This document shows, piece after piece, positions 15,311 through 24,383 of a DNA stretch of 64,000 nt. Source of the stretch: an uncultured Roseibium sp. (GTDB lineage: Bacteria > Pseudomonadota > Alphaproteobacteria > Rhizobiales > Stappiaceae); NCBI RefSeq assembly GCF_947496995.1, contig NZ_CANMFD010000001.1:1050692-1114691 (forward strand), given 5' to 3'. The stretch's first letter is position 1. Every line of letters begins with the position of its first letter. The position numbers and the translations under genes were made by a program. Under the pieces are notes generated by a model. That model was not told where the DNA came from and searched no databases. It was given only the letters and a program-made list of their open reading frames with translations.

Positions 15311-16978
15311 ATGGACCAGAAGACCGGCGGTGAATTGTTGGTGGAAGCGCTTGAGCTGCACGGGGCGGAACGGGTGTTCTGCGTGCCGGGCGAGAGCTAT
15401 CTGGCGGTCCTCGACGCGCTCTACGACGCGTCCATCCCGGTTACCGTGTGCCGTCAGGAAGGTGGCGCGGCGATGATGGCCGATGCCCACGGCAAGCTGA
15501 CGGGCAAACCGGGCATCTGCATGGTCACGCGCGGGCCGGGGGCAACCAATGCCTCCGCCGGCGTACATGTCGCTGCTCAGGATTCCACGCCGATGATCCT
15601 CTTCGTCGGCCAGATCGACCGCAGCATGCGCGAGCGGGAAGCCTTTCAGGAGATCGACTACCGGCAGATGTTCGGCGGCATCGCCAAATGGGTCGCGGAG
15701 ATCGACCATGCCGACCGCGTTCCCGAGTTCATTTCCCGCGCCTATCACGTCGCGACCTCCGGCCGTCCGGGACCGGTCGTGCTGGCCTTGCCGGAAGACA
15801 TGCTGACGGAAATGGCAGCAGCTCCCCAGCCGCCGGCCTGGAGCCAGGTGGAGACCCATCCCGGCCTGACTCAAATGGCCGACTTGCAGAAGCGGCTCTG
15901 GGCGGCGGAGCGACCGATAGCAATCCTGGGAGGCAGCCGCTGGTCGGAAGATGCCGTTGCCGCTTTCACCCGATTTGCCGAGCGCTTCGACCTGCCCGTC
16001 GCCTGCTCCTTCCGCCGCCAGATGCTGTTCGACAACCTGCACGGAAATTATGCCGGCGATGTCGGCATCGGCATCAACCCGAAGCTGCTGGCGCGGGTAA
16101 AGGCATCCGACCTGGTTCTGCTGGTTGGCGGGCGGCTCTCTGAAATGCCGAGCCAGTCCTATTCGCTGTTCGATATCCCGGCTCCGGCGCAGCAGCTCGT
16201 GCATGTTCACGCCGATGCCGAGGAACTTGGCCGCGTCTACCGTCCGGCTCTGGCGATCCACGCCAGTGCGACCGCGTTCTGCAAGGCGGCGGAGGGATTG
16301 CAGCCACCGAACGAGATCAAGGGCACGGGCGAAGCCGCTAGGGCCCATCAGGACTACCTGGACTGGTCCGGCGCCCGTCCGGAAACGCCCGGCAACCTGC
16401 AGATGGCGGGTGTCATGGACTGGCTGGAGGGCAATCTCGCAGAGGATGCCATCTGCACCAACGGCGCAGGCAATTACGCCACCTGGCTACACCGGTTCCA
16501 CCGCTTCCGCCGCTTTGGTACGCAGGCGGCTCCGACTTCCGGATCGATGGGCTACGGGCTGCCGGCGGCCGTTGCCGCCAAACTGGCGTTTCCCGATCGG
16601 GAAGTGATCTGTTTCGCCGGCGACGGTTGCCTGCAGATGACCCTGCAGGAATTCGGCACCGCCTGCCAGGAAGGTGCGAACATCATCGTTCTGGCCATCG
16701 ACAACGGCATGTACGGCACCATCCGCATGCATCAGGAACGCAATTATCCCGGACGACCTTCCGCGACACGGCTGGTGAATCCGGACTTCGCCGCGCTCGC
16801 CCGCAGCTATGGCGCTTTCGGTGAAACTGTCGAGACGACAGACGCGTTCGGTCCTGCGTTCGAGCGCGCCCGCGCCGCCAAGCTTCCTGCCGTTCTCCAT
16901 CTGAAGCTGGATCCCGAAGCGCTCACCCCGTCGGCATCCCTGTCCGAAATTCGCGCGGCGGCGGAAAAACGAAGCTGA
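15311..16978 (+). CDS. thiamine-pyrophosphate-dependent enzyme, acetolactate-synthase-like (555 aa)
   Basis: A three-domain ThDP enzyme. Catalytic Glu50 lies in CRQEGGAAMMAD. The middle FAD/DHS-like domain spans about 190-330. The C-terminal ThDP-binding motif starts with GDGCLQMTLQEF near residue 437 and ends in DNGMYG, where the usual NN is DN. The start at 15311 has AGGAAG upstream. No small regulatory subunit (ilvH) is nearby, and the protein differs from housekeeping IlvB, so it is more likely one of the many alpha-keto-acid decarboxylases or carboligases annotated as acetolactate-synthase-like. Its neighbours do not reveal the substrate. Confidence 0.85.
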   Translation: MDQKTGGELLVEALELHGAERVFCVPGESYLAVLDALYDASIPVTVCRQEGGAAMMADAHGKLTGKPGICMVTRGPGATNASAGVHVAAQDSTPMILFVGQIDRSMREREAFQEIDYRQMFGGIAKWVAEIDHADRVPEFISRAYHVATSGRPGPVVLALPEDMLTEMAAAPQPPAWSQVETHPGLTQMADLQKRLWAAERPIAILGGSRWSEDAVAAFTRFAERFDLPVACSFRRQMLFDNLHGNYAGDVGIGINPKLLARVKASDLVLLVGGRLSEMPSQSYSLFDIPAPAQQLVHVHADAEELGRVYRPALAIHASATAFCKAAEGLQPPNEIKGTGEAARAHQDYLDWSGARPETPGNLQMAGVMDWLEGNLAEDAICTNGAGNYATWLHRFHRFRRFGTQAAPTSGSMGYGLPAAVAAKLAFPDREVICFAGDGCLQMTLQEFGTACQEGANIIVLAIDNGMYGTIRMHQERNYPGRPSATRLVNPDFAALARSYGAFGETVETTDAFGPAFERARAAKLPAVLHLKLDPEALTPSASLSEIRAAAEKRS

Positions 16979-17043
16979 GGCCCGTCGCCAAACCTCGCGG
17001 GCTTCCGGTGCAAAGCTGATCCGCAAGCCGTCGTCTGGTAAGT

Positions 17044-19773
17044 TCAGGCGTCTTCCGGCAGGTCCGCGACAGGCAGGGTGACCAGTGCAATGCCGGGATC
17101 GTCCGGTGAAGTGCCGACGTTGAAGCCGAGGTTTCGGCACATGGAGATCATCTGGGTGTTGTCCTTCAGGACTTCGCCCTTGATCGTTGCGATGCCGTCG
17201 GCCTTTGCATAGCGGATGATGAGTTTCATCAGCATCCATCCAAGCCCCACGCCCTTGAGGTCGGACCGTACCATGATCGCATATTCGCCGGTCTGATGAT
17301 CCGGGTCGGCGTGCAGGCGCACCACACCGAGCAGGGATCCGTCATCCGGATCGAGAGCCGCGAAGGCGATGGACCTGGCATAATCGAGCTGGGTCAGCCG
17401 GGCGAGAAAACGGTGGCTGAAGTCGCGCACCGGCGCGAAGAACCGCAGGCGCAGATCTTCCGGCGTGACGGCTTCGAAAAAGGTCTTGAACAAGTCCTCG
17501 TCTTCAGGCCGCACCGGGCGTATGAAGATCTCGCTTCCGTCCTTCAGCGTCTGTTTCTGTTCCCATTCCTGCGGATAGGGCGTGATTGCCAGGCGGGAGC
17601 TGCCGGTGCGGCCCGGGCGCTTTTCCGGATGGCACAGGGTCATGCGGGCATCGAGGGCGATCAGTCCGCTGGGAAGCGAGACCATTGGGTTGATGTCCAG
17701 CTCTAGAATTTCCGGGATATCGATGGTGATTTGCGAGAGCTTGACCAGCGCCTGGGAAAGTGCCGCCTTGTCCAGCGCCGGGCGGGAAGGGCCACCGCTC
17801 AGCAGTCGCGCGATCTGCGTGCGCTCGATCTGCGCTTCGGCAAGATTCAGATCAAGGGGCGGCAGTTCCAGGGCGATATCCCGGCTTTCCTCGATGGACG
17901 TTCCGCCCTGGCCGAAAACCAGCACCGGTCCGAACTCCGGCGTCTCGGCAAGACCCATGTAAAGCTCCAGCCCGTGCCGGTCTTCCAGCATCGGGTGGAC
18001 GGAAATTCCTGCGATCCGGGCCTGAGGGTAGTCCTTGCGGGTCTTGGCGATCAGTTCGGTTGCAGCGTCCCTGACGGCATCGGGGCTCTCCAGTCCGAGC
18101 CGGACGCCGTCGATGCGCGACTTGAACGGCAGGTCCGGAGAGATCAGCTTGGCGACGCAGTGTCTGGAGGTTGCGAAAAACGGCTTCGAAAGGGCGGCGG
18201 CCTCCTCCGCGGTGGCTGCCACGGCCGTTTCGATGATGGGCAGTTCATAGGCTTCAAGGACGGCGCAGACTTCCGGCGGACTGAGCCAGCTGCGGTCTTC
18301 GGCGAGCGCCTTGTCGACGATGCCGCGGGCGCGGGCGACGTCCGGCGTGAAGGTTGTCGGCAGGCTTGGCGGCGCAGCCATGAGGAACTTGCGGGCCTTG
18401 GCATCATGGGCCAGATGCATGAGGCTACGGGCTGCTTCGGCGGGACTGCCGTAGTTGGGGATCCTGGCTTGTGACAGTTGCGACCTGATCCCTTCGTCCG
18501 CACCGATGAGACCGGCAACCAGCGCCTTGCGCCGGCCGGTACGTTTACGCTCGATTGCGGCTGCCTCGGTGATCGCTCCGGCGATGGTGGACAATGATTG
18601 AAAGGCGCTGGCGGCCTGCAGCACGAGCGCCCCGTCGACCGCCGGGTCCTTCAGGACGGTCGTAATGGCGGTGGTGATGTCTTCCGGGGAAACATTCTCG
18701 CGCAGCACGATGGTTCCACCCGCGGCCGGGGTCACGTTCAGATCGGTGTAGCTGCGGCTCAGACCGGCAAGCGTTTCGCGCGTGTCGGCGCCAAGGTCCG
18801 CGAAGTGACCGCCGAGGTCGATGAGACGGTCGATCGCAAGGCTCGCAAGGCTGCGGCCGCTGGCGATCACCGCAAGCGTCTCACAGCGCGGAATGCGCAC
18901 ATTTGAGAGGGTCTGCAGCGCTTCGAACATTTCATCCAGATCATTCACCCGAAGCAGACCGGTTCTGCGGAAGACCGCTTCATAGACCATGTCAGTCCCG
19001 GCGAGGCGGCCGGCATGGGTCAGTCCTGTTCCGCCGGTGTCGCGGCTTTTGCCGGAGCGGATGACAATAACGGGTTTGCTGCGTGCGGCTGCCCGCGCTG
19101 CCGAAATGAATTTCCGGGGAAAGGCGATGCCTTCCACATGGAGCATGATCGACCGGGTCCGGTAGTCCTGGGCGAAATAGTCGATCAGGTCACCCACATC
19201 CACGTCGATGCGCGCGCCGAGGGAGACGACCGCGGAGAAGCCGGCGTTGTGGGTTTTGGCCCAGGAGAGCGTTGCATTGAGCACGGCACCCGACCGGGAG
19301 AAGAACGCGATATCCCCCGTGTCGGGCCGTTCGGCGCTCAACAGCGCGTTCAGCCCGCTTGCAGGGACCGCCAGCCCGAGACTGCCGGGGCCGATCAAGC
19401 GAAGATTGAATTTTCTGGCTGCGTCGCGGCAGGCCTGCATCAGGTCGTCAGGCCAGACTTCAAAGCCGGGCGAGGGAATGAGGACCGCACGGGTGCCGCC
19501 GGCACCGAGCTTTCCGATCGTTTCCGGCAACGCCTCGGCCGCGGCGAGATAGATGGCCAGGTCCGGCATCGCCTCCAGGTCGTCCAGCCGTTCGGCTTTT
19601 ACGCCCTGGAACGGGACGTCCTGATCGAAGCCCACAAGCGTCACGCCGTGTCCGGTCTCGATGTCCCTGAGGCAATCGATCAGCTTGTCCGTAAGCACGC
19701 CCGGGTGTCGGCATGGACCAAGGATGGCAATGGAACGCGGTGCGAAGAAGCCTTCGATATTGCGAATGGTCAC
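17044..19773 (-). CDS. Pat-type acyl-CoA synthetase (NDP-forming)/GNAT acetyltransferase fusion (909 aa)
   Basis: The N-terminus is a CoA-binding Rossmann module (APRSIAILGPCRHPG), followed by succinyl-CoA-ligase-like and ATP-grasp modules (for example VFGQGGTSIEESRDIALELPP) and a C-terminal GNAT domain (about the last 165 residues) with VRSDLKGVGLGWMLMKLIIRYAKADG as the acetyl-CoA loop. This is the architecture of Salmonella Pat, which acetylates lysines of acyl-CoA synthetases; the synthetase part is usually inactive there. I chose the GTG at 19773, which has AAAGGA 8 bases upstream; an ATG 48 bases earlier lacks this. It probably serves metabolic control by protein acetylation. Confidence 0.85.
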   Translation of the reverse strand: MTIRNIEGFFAPRSIAILGPCRHPGVLTDKLIDCLRDIETGHGVTLVGFDQDVPFQGVKAERLDDLEAMPDLAIYLAAAEALPETIGKLGAGGTRAVLIPSPGFEVWPDDLMQACRDAARKFNLRLIGPGSLGLAVPASGLNALLSAERPDTGDIAFFSRSGAVLNATLSWAKTHNAGFSAVVSLGARIDVDVGDLIDYFAQDYRTRSIMLHVEGIAFPRKFISAARAAARSKPVIVIRSGKSRDTGGTGLTHAGRLAGTDMVYEAVFRRTGLLRVNDLDEMFEALQTLSNVRIPRCETLAVIASGRSLASLAIDRLIDLGGHFADLGADTRETLAGLSRSYTDLNVTPAAGGTIVLRENVSPEDITTAITTVLKDPAVDGALVLQAASAFQSLSTIAGAITEAAAIERKRTGRRKALVAGLIGADEGIRSQLSQARIPNYGSPAEAARSLMHLAHDAKARKFLMAAPPSLPTTFTPDVARARGIVDKALAEDRSWLSPPEVCAVLEAYELPIIETAVAATAEEAAALSKPFFATSRHCVAKLISPDLPFKSRIDGVRLGLESPDAVRDAATELIAKTRKDYPQARIAGISVHPMLEDRHGLELYMGLAETPEFGPVLVFGQGGTSIEESRDIALELPPLDLNLAEAQIERTQIARLLSGGPSRPALDKAALSQALVKLSQITIDIPEILELDINPMVSLPSGLIALDARMTLCHPEKRPGRTGSSRLAITPYPQEWEQKQTLKDGSEIFIRPVRPEDEDLFKTFFEAVTPEDLRLRFFAPVRDFSHRFLARLTQLDYARSIAFAALDPDDGSLLGVVRLHADPDHQTGEYAIMVRSDLKGVGLGWMLMKLIIRYAKADGIATIKGEVLKDNTQMISMCRNLGFNVGTSPDDPGIALVTLPVADLPEDA

Positions 19774-19842
19774 GACGGCGGTCCTTTCGAAAAAGCCGGA
19801 GACGATACCAAACGTAGTCAAGTTTCAGGACAACTTGGAGAC

Positions 19843-19886
19843 AAAAATACCCGCGGGCCCGGATTGCCTTGGTCCCGCGGGTTTTT
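19843..19886 (-). terminator. terminator after universal stress protein gene
   Basis: Read on the minus strand, ACCCGCGGG pairs with CCCGCGGGT around a 16-base loop and is followed by ATTTTT. Runs of A and T on both sides make it potentially bidirectional. Confidence 0.7.
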
Positions 19887-19892
19887 GGAAGG

Positions 19893-19926
19893 TCCGATGT
19901 CTGGAGCACATCCTCCAGACATCGGA
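19893..19926. repeat. perfect 13-base inverted repeat
   Basis: TCCGATGTCTGGA (19893-19905) and TCCAGACATCGGA (19914-19926) enclose an 8-base loop. It lies between the end of the stress-protein gene and its terminator, so the transcript would carry two hairpins in series. Confidence 0.8.
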
Positions 19927-19944
19927 TCATCTGGTGAAGGTGCT

Positions 19945-20778
19945 CTAGTGCGCCATCAGAACCGGAACCGTCATGGCTTCCAGGATCTCCCGCGTAGCGC
20001 CGCCGAACAGGAATTCCCGCATCCGGCTGTGCCCGTAGCCGCCCATCACCACCAGGTCGTTGCCGTTGTCTGAAACGTGGTTCAGAACAGCATCCGCAAC
20101 ACCGGTCTGGGGGTTTGTAACGACCTCGATCGTCACATTCATGTTGTGGCGGGCGAGATAATTGGCCACATCGGCACCCGGCTGGCCGTTCTCCGGCGTT
20201 GCCTTCTTCTCGATCACGAGCACGGTGATGTCGTCCGCCTTCTCCAGCACCGGCAGGGCGGCGTGAATGGCGCGGGTTGCAGTGGAACTGCCGTCCCAGC
20301 CGACCAGAACCTTTTTCGGCTGATACGCCTCGCTGCCGATATAAGGCACGATCAGAACCGGCACGCCGCTTTCGAACAGGACGGTTTCGATCAGCAATTC
20401 CCGCATCGGCTCTGGAATGTCCGGATTGGCCTGGCCGATGACCACGAGGTCGGTCGGACGGCAATGGGCGAGGACGTTTTCCAGCGGGCCACCCGTCAGG
20501 ATTTCCGCCATGCGGCTTTCGTTTTTCGTTCCGGCCAGTCTGGCGAGTTCGTCAAACTGTTTCTTGGACTCATTCGCTGCGGCAACAGCTTGCTCGTGCG
20601 CGGCCTGCAGATAATCGACGGGCATCGGCGCCGCCGCGAAGGCGGGGACTACTGGTTCGAACGACACCGCAAGACCTGTGACATGAGCGTCGTGTGTGCG
20701 GCCGAATTCCAAGGCGTATTTGGCGGCCGGCTGGTCGCCGGCAAGATCCAAGACGGTCAAAATATCTTTGATAGGCAT
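19945..20778 (-). CDS. tandem-domain universal stress protein UspA family (277 aa)
   Basis: Two Usp domains stand in tandem (about 1-145 and 150-277). The second has the ATP-binding motif GGYGHSRMREFLFGGATR near its end, and the first ends less canonically (VVIGQANPDIPEPMRELLIETV). Such proteins bind ATP and support survival under energy or oxygen stress. Upstream at 20855-20868 lies TTGACTCGTATCAA, a one-mismatch match to the FNR/FixK box, so induction at low oxygen is likely; that is inference from the site. The gene is divergent from the dctB-like kinase. Confidence 0.9.
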   Translation of the reverse strand: MPIKDILTVLDLAGDQPAAKYALEFGRTHDAHVTGLAVSFEPVVPAFAAAPMPVDYLQAAHEQAVAAANESKKQFDELARLAGTKNESRMAEILTGGPLENVLAHCRPTDLVVIGQANPDIPEPMRELLIETVLFESGVPVLIVPYIGSEAYQPKKVLVGWDGSSTATRAIHAALPVLEKADDITVLVIEKKATPENGQPGADVANYLARHNMNVTIEVVTNPQTGVADAVLNHVSDNGNDLVVMGGYGHSRMREFLFGGATREILEAMTVPVLMAH

Positions 20779-20854
20779 TTATCTCTCCTACGGCTGGAAA
20801 CACCGATATCGACCAGCCTTGTCAAAATTCTAGAGAACACGCAACCCATGATCC

Positions 20855-20868
20855 TTGACTCGTATCAA
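20855..20868 (-). promoter_or_regulatory. FNR/FixK-type box upstream of the stress protein gene
   Basis: TTGACTCGTATCAA matches TTGAT-N4-ATCAA with one mismatch. It is 77-90 bases upstream of the universal stress protein start at 20778, a normal distance for an activating site. It is also about 55 bases upstream of the divergent dctB-like start. Confidence 0.55.
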
Positions 20869-20920
20869 TGGCAATTCGGGTTCGGGTGGCGGGAACCAAA
20901 AAAATGCGCAATATGGAGCC

Positions 20921-22708
20921 ATGTCGAAACGCTGGTTTTATCTGGCGCTGCCGCCCCTGGCGTTCGTGGCCACCGCCTTTGTGCTGGTTCAGCTTTTTCT
21001 GGAGCTGGACGAGGACAGCATTGACCGCAAGGCGGCCGAACGTCTGACGCTGTACCGTCAGACCATTCTGGGCGAGTACAAGAAATACCGGTACCTGCCC
21101 TACATGATCGCGCGGGATCCGAGAGCGACGGCGGCGCTCGCTTTCGGCCAGCCGGTCGAAAGCGCCAACCGGTTCCTGGAGGAAATGGCTGAGAATTCCG
21201 GCGCCGGGCTGCTTTACGTGATGAACGCGGAGGGCACGACGCTGGCGGCAAGCAACTGGCGTGACGAGCTGTCCCTGGTCGGGCGCAACTATGGGTTCCG
21301 GCCCTATTTCAAGTCTGCGATCATGGGCGAGGAGGGCCGGTTCTTCGCAATCGGCGCCACATTGGGTGAGCCGGGGCTGTTTCTGGCCCGGCCGACGCCG
21401 GTCACCGGAGAGCCGAAGGGCGTCGCCGTCGTCAAGGTCGATATGGGGCCGCTGGAAGAAGCCTGGGCGGAGGGTGGTGAAACCGTGTTTGCCTCCGACA
21501 GCAACGGCGTGATTTTCCTGTCGAGCCAGCCGGACTGGCGCTACCGCACGCTTGACACGCTGCCCGGTGAGGTGCGCAGCGCCATCGAGGCGACACGCCA
21601 GTATGCCGGGCAGAGTCTTGCACCCGTCGGCGACACGTCCGGCCGGTCGATGGAACAGTTACGCATCGAGGGGAAGGCCTACCGCCACAATTCCGCGCAA
21701 GTCGGCCTGCTCGGCTGGACGCTGCACTTTCTGGTGCCGGTGGAGGAAGCGCGCAAGAGTGTCCTGCCCATCTGGGCCGCGGCCATCACGCTATGCCTCC
21801 TCTATGCCATCATCGTGCTGATGCTGCGCGGCCGGCGCTTGCGCAAGGCGTCCGTCTTGCTGCGTCGGGAATCGGCGAGCCTGAAGGAATTGAACACTCG
21901 TCTGGTGGACGAGATTCAGGAACGCCGACGGGTGGAACGGGAACTGCTGGAGGCTCAGCGCGGCCTCGCCCGGTCGAACAGGCTGGCCGCCGTCGGCGAG
22001 ATGTCCGCGGCGGTCGTGCATGAACTCAGCCAGCCGTTGTCGGCCCTGCGGATGTTCGTTGCCGGCACGCGCAAGTTCCTTGAAAAGGGCGACACGGCCA
22101 CGGCTGCCGAAAATCTCGATGAAATCGATTCCCTGCAGATGCGCATGGCCTCCCTGACCCAGGAGCTCAAGCGCTTTGCCCGTCCGAGGGAAAGCCGGAT
22201 CGAAAAAATCGATCTCAGGGAAAGTGTCCGGGTCGCGGAAAAGATCGTACGGCCGCGTTTCGAGGAGACAGGCGTCACGCTTGAACTCGATCTTCCGGAC
22301 ACCCCGCTGGAGGTTGAAACGGCGCCGCTCAGGATTGAGCAGATCCTCGTCAACCTTCTGCGCAACGGTGCAGATGCGGCGGCCGCAGAGGAAGACGGCA
22401 CGGTCAGGCTGACGGCGGCACGGCCGGAGGGGCAGGTGATCCTCAAGATTTCCGACAACGGCCCGGGCATTCCGGACGATTTGCGCGAGCGGATCTTCGA
22501 TCCATTCTTCTCAACCAAGGCCAGTTCCGATGGCATGGGGCTCGGCCTGGCGATCTCGATCCGTCTTGCAGAGGATCTGGGCGGCGGCTTGTCAGTGCGT
22601 GCGAACATGCCTAAAGGAGCGGTGTTCGAACTTCGCCTGCCTGCGCTTACCGTCGGGATTGCCGGGCACGGCCCATTGCCGGAACTGAAATCCGAAGCCG
22701 CTGAATGA
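20921..22708 (+). CDS. dctB: C4-dicarboxylate-type sensor histidine kinase, DctB-like (595 aa)
   Basis: A membrane kinase. There is one transmembrane helix near residues 5-25, a periplasmic double-PDC (dCache) sensor to about 275 (including GRNYGFRPYFKSAIMGEEGRFF, typical of DctB), a second helix near 285-305, a short coiled coil, then HisKA with the phospho-acceptor in VVHELSQPLSALRMF (His367) and a HATPase domain with LLRNGADAAAAE, DNGPGIP and GMGLGLAIS. The ATG at 20921 follows GGAG. Its stop overlaps the next gene by ATGA. It probably senses the substrate of the TRAP transporter encoded downstream. Confidence 0.9.
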   Translation: MSKRWFYLALPPLAFVATAFVLVQLFLELDEDSIDRKAAERLTLYRQTILGEYKKYRYLPYMIARDPRATAALAFGQPVESANRFLEEMAENSGAGLLYVMNAEGTTLAASNWRDELSLVGRNYGFRPYFKSAIMGEEGRFFAIGATLGEPGLFLARPTPVTGEPKGVAVVKVDMGPLEEAWAEGGETVFASDSNGVIFLSSQPDWRYRTLDTLPGEVRSAIEATRQYAGQSLAPVGDTSGRSMEQLRIEGKAYRHNSAQVGLLGWTLHFLVPVEEARKSVLPIWAAAITLCLLYAIIVLMLRGRRLRKASVLLRRESASLKELNTRLVDEIQERRRVERELLEAQRGLARSNRLAAVGEMSAAVVHELSQPLSALRMFVAGTRKFLEKGDTATAAENLDEIDSLQMRMASLTQELKRFARPRESRIEKIDLRESVRVAEKIVRPRFEETGVTLELDLPDTPLEVETAPLRIEQILVNLLRNGADAAAAEEDGTVRLTAARPEGQVILKISDNGPGIPDDLRERIFDPFFSTKASSDGMGLGLAISIRLAEDLGGGLSVRANMPKGAVFELRLPALTVGIAGHGPLPELKSEAAE

Positions 22709-24102
22709 CAGATCATCCTGCCAAAGTGCCCGTCCTGATCGTCGACGATGATCCGTCCATGCGGGCGGCACTCAGGCAATGGATCCGGCTGGCCGGGTTC
22801 GAGACCCGGGAAGTCGCGACACCGGATGAGGCCCTGAACCGCCTGTCGCGGGACTTCACCGGTTGCGTGGTCACGGACGTCATGCTCGACGGTGAAGACG
22901 GCATGTCGCTGCTGCGGAGGATCGCACAACTGGACGCCGATTTGCCGGTGGTGCTGATCACCGGCCACGGTGACGTGCCGATGGCGGTGGAGGCTATGCG
23001 GGCCGGCGCTTATGACTTCGTCGAAAAGCCTTTCGATCCCGATCATATCGCCGATGTGGTCCGCCGGGCCTGCGACAAGCGGATGCTGGTGATGGAAAAC
23101 CGCGCCCTCAGGATGCAGCTTACAGACAGCGCCGGCCTGGAAAGCCGGTTGCTCGGAGCCAGTCCGGCGATGGAGGCGCTGCGGCGGCAGGTCCTGCATT
23201 TCGCGGCGACGGACGCCGCCGTGCTGATCGTCGGCGAGACCGGCACCGGAAAGGAAGTCATCGCGCAGGCGCTGTACGACTTCAGTCCGCGCAAGGATGG
23301 ACCGTTCGTGGCCATCAACACGGCGGCGCTGCCGGAAGCCATGGTGGAAGCCGAACTGTTCGGTCACGAGGCAGGCGCCTTCACGGGCGCGGACCGCCGC
23401 AGGGTCGGCAGGATTGAGGCCGCGGACGGCGGTGTTCTGTTCCTCGACGAGATCGTTTCAATGCCCTTGCCCCTGCAACCGAAACTGTTGCGGGTCCTGC
23501 AGGAGAAGAAGGTCGACCGGATCGGGGGCACACAGCCGGTGGATGTCGATATCCGTCTGGTCAGCGCCGCCAATCTGGACCCGGGGGAAGCCGTCCGGTC
23601 GGGTCGCCTGCGCGAGGATCTGCTGTTCCGCGTGAATGCGATCGAGCTACGGGTGCCGCCATTGCGCGAACGGGGCCGCGATGCCCTGCTTCTGTTCGAC
23701 ACGTTCGTCAACCGCTTCGCGGCCCGTTATGGCCTCGATGCGCCCGCCGCGAGCGCCCGCGACGAGGCTTTTCTGCTGACCTATGCCTGGCCCGGCAACG
23801 TGCGTGAACTGCGCAACGCGGCCGAACGGTTCGTGCTGAACGCGCCGGTCAGTCCGCAGCCGCTCGAGGCACTGGTGACGGGCCGGCACGACACCGGTGC
23901 GCTTCCCGCGGCAGGCGGGTTGAAGGACCTCATGGATGCCTATGAGCGTAACCTGATCGAAGGTTCCCTGCGCCGGCATGGCGGCCGCATTCAGGAAGTC
24001 ATGGGCGAACTCAATCTGCCGCGCAGGACCCTGAACGAAAAAATGACCCGATTGGGCCTGAGCCGGGAGCGGACTGGCCTTGCGGACACGACAGAGACCT
24101 GA
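22705..24102 (+). CDS. dctD: sigma-54-dependent response regulator, DctD-like (465 aa)
   Basis: An NtrC-class activator. The receiver domain has phospho-acceptor Asp58 (VVTDVMLDGEDG). The AAA+ domain has Walker A GETGTGKE (about 177-184), the sigma-54 contact loop GAFTGA (about 224-229) and Walker B GGVLFLDEI. A Fis-type helix-turn-helix ends the chain (RRHGGRIQEVMGELNLPRRTLNEKM). All motifs are intact. Translation is coupled to the kinase gene through a 4-base overlap. It should activate the sigma-54 promoter found 175 bases after its stop, which drives the TRAP operon. Confidence 0.93.
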   Translation: MTDHPAKVPVLIVDDDPSMRAALRQWIRLAGFETREVATPDEALNRLSRDFTGCVVTDVMLDGEDGMSLLRRIAQLDADLPVVLITGHGDVPMAVEAMRAGAYDFVEKPFDPDHIADVVRRACDKRMLVMENRALRMQLTDSAGLESRLLGASPAMEALRRQVLHFAATDAAVLIVGETGTGKEVIAQALYDFSPRKDGPFVAINTAALPEAMVEAELFGHEAGAFTGADRRRVGRIEAADGGVLFLDEIVSMPLPLQPKLLRVLQEKKVDRIGGTQPVDVDIRLVSAANLDPGEAVRSGRLREDLLFRVNAIELRVPPLRERGRDALLLFDTFVNRFAARYGLDAPAASARDEAFLLTYAWPGNVRELRNAAERFVLNAPVSPQPLEALVTGRHDTGALPAAGGLKDLMDAYERNLIEGSLRRHGGRIQEVMGELNLPRRTLNEKMTRLGLSRERTGLADTTET

Positions 24103-24186
24103 GCGGAAGCGTCTGCCAGGCGATAATCCGGACGTGGGACCCGGTATAGCCTTCGGCGGAATCTTGCCGATGGCGGGCGTGCGCAA

Positions 24187-24198
24187 GCAAGATCTTGC
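24187..24198. promoter_or_regulatory. possible DctD upstream activator site
   Basis: GCAAGATCTTGC is a perfect 12-base palindrome about 80-90 bases upstream of the -24 element. Position and symmetry suit an enhancer-type site for the DctD-like activator. No biochemical consensus was matched. Confidence 0.4.
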
Positions 24199-24276
24199 CG
24201 AGGTGCGGTGCGGTATGGTTTCCGGGCGATGCGGGAACGGGCGAGGTTCCGCGAAAGAAGTGTTGTCAAAGGGAAC

Positions 24277-24292
24277 TGGCACGGGTCATGCT
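24277..24292 (+). promoter_or_regulatory. sigma-54 (-24/-12) promoter of the dctPQM operon
   Basis: TGGCACGGGTCATGCT matches TGGCACG-N4-TTGCW with a single mismatch (ATGC for TTGC), and the GG and GC doublets are at the obligatory 12-base spacing. The dctP start is about 90 bases downstream. Confidence 0.8.
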
Positions 24293-24383
24293 ATGGGTTC
24301 TTCGACTTGGTTCGGGCTTGCGGCGCGGGGAGCGCGCAGGCTGAGCGGCCAAGGAAATGAGCGAAATAATTCGGGAGGATTTC

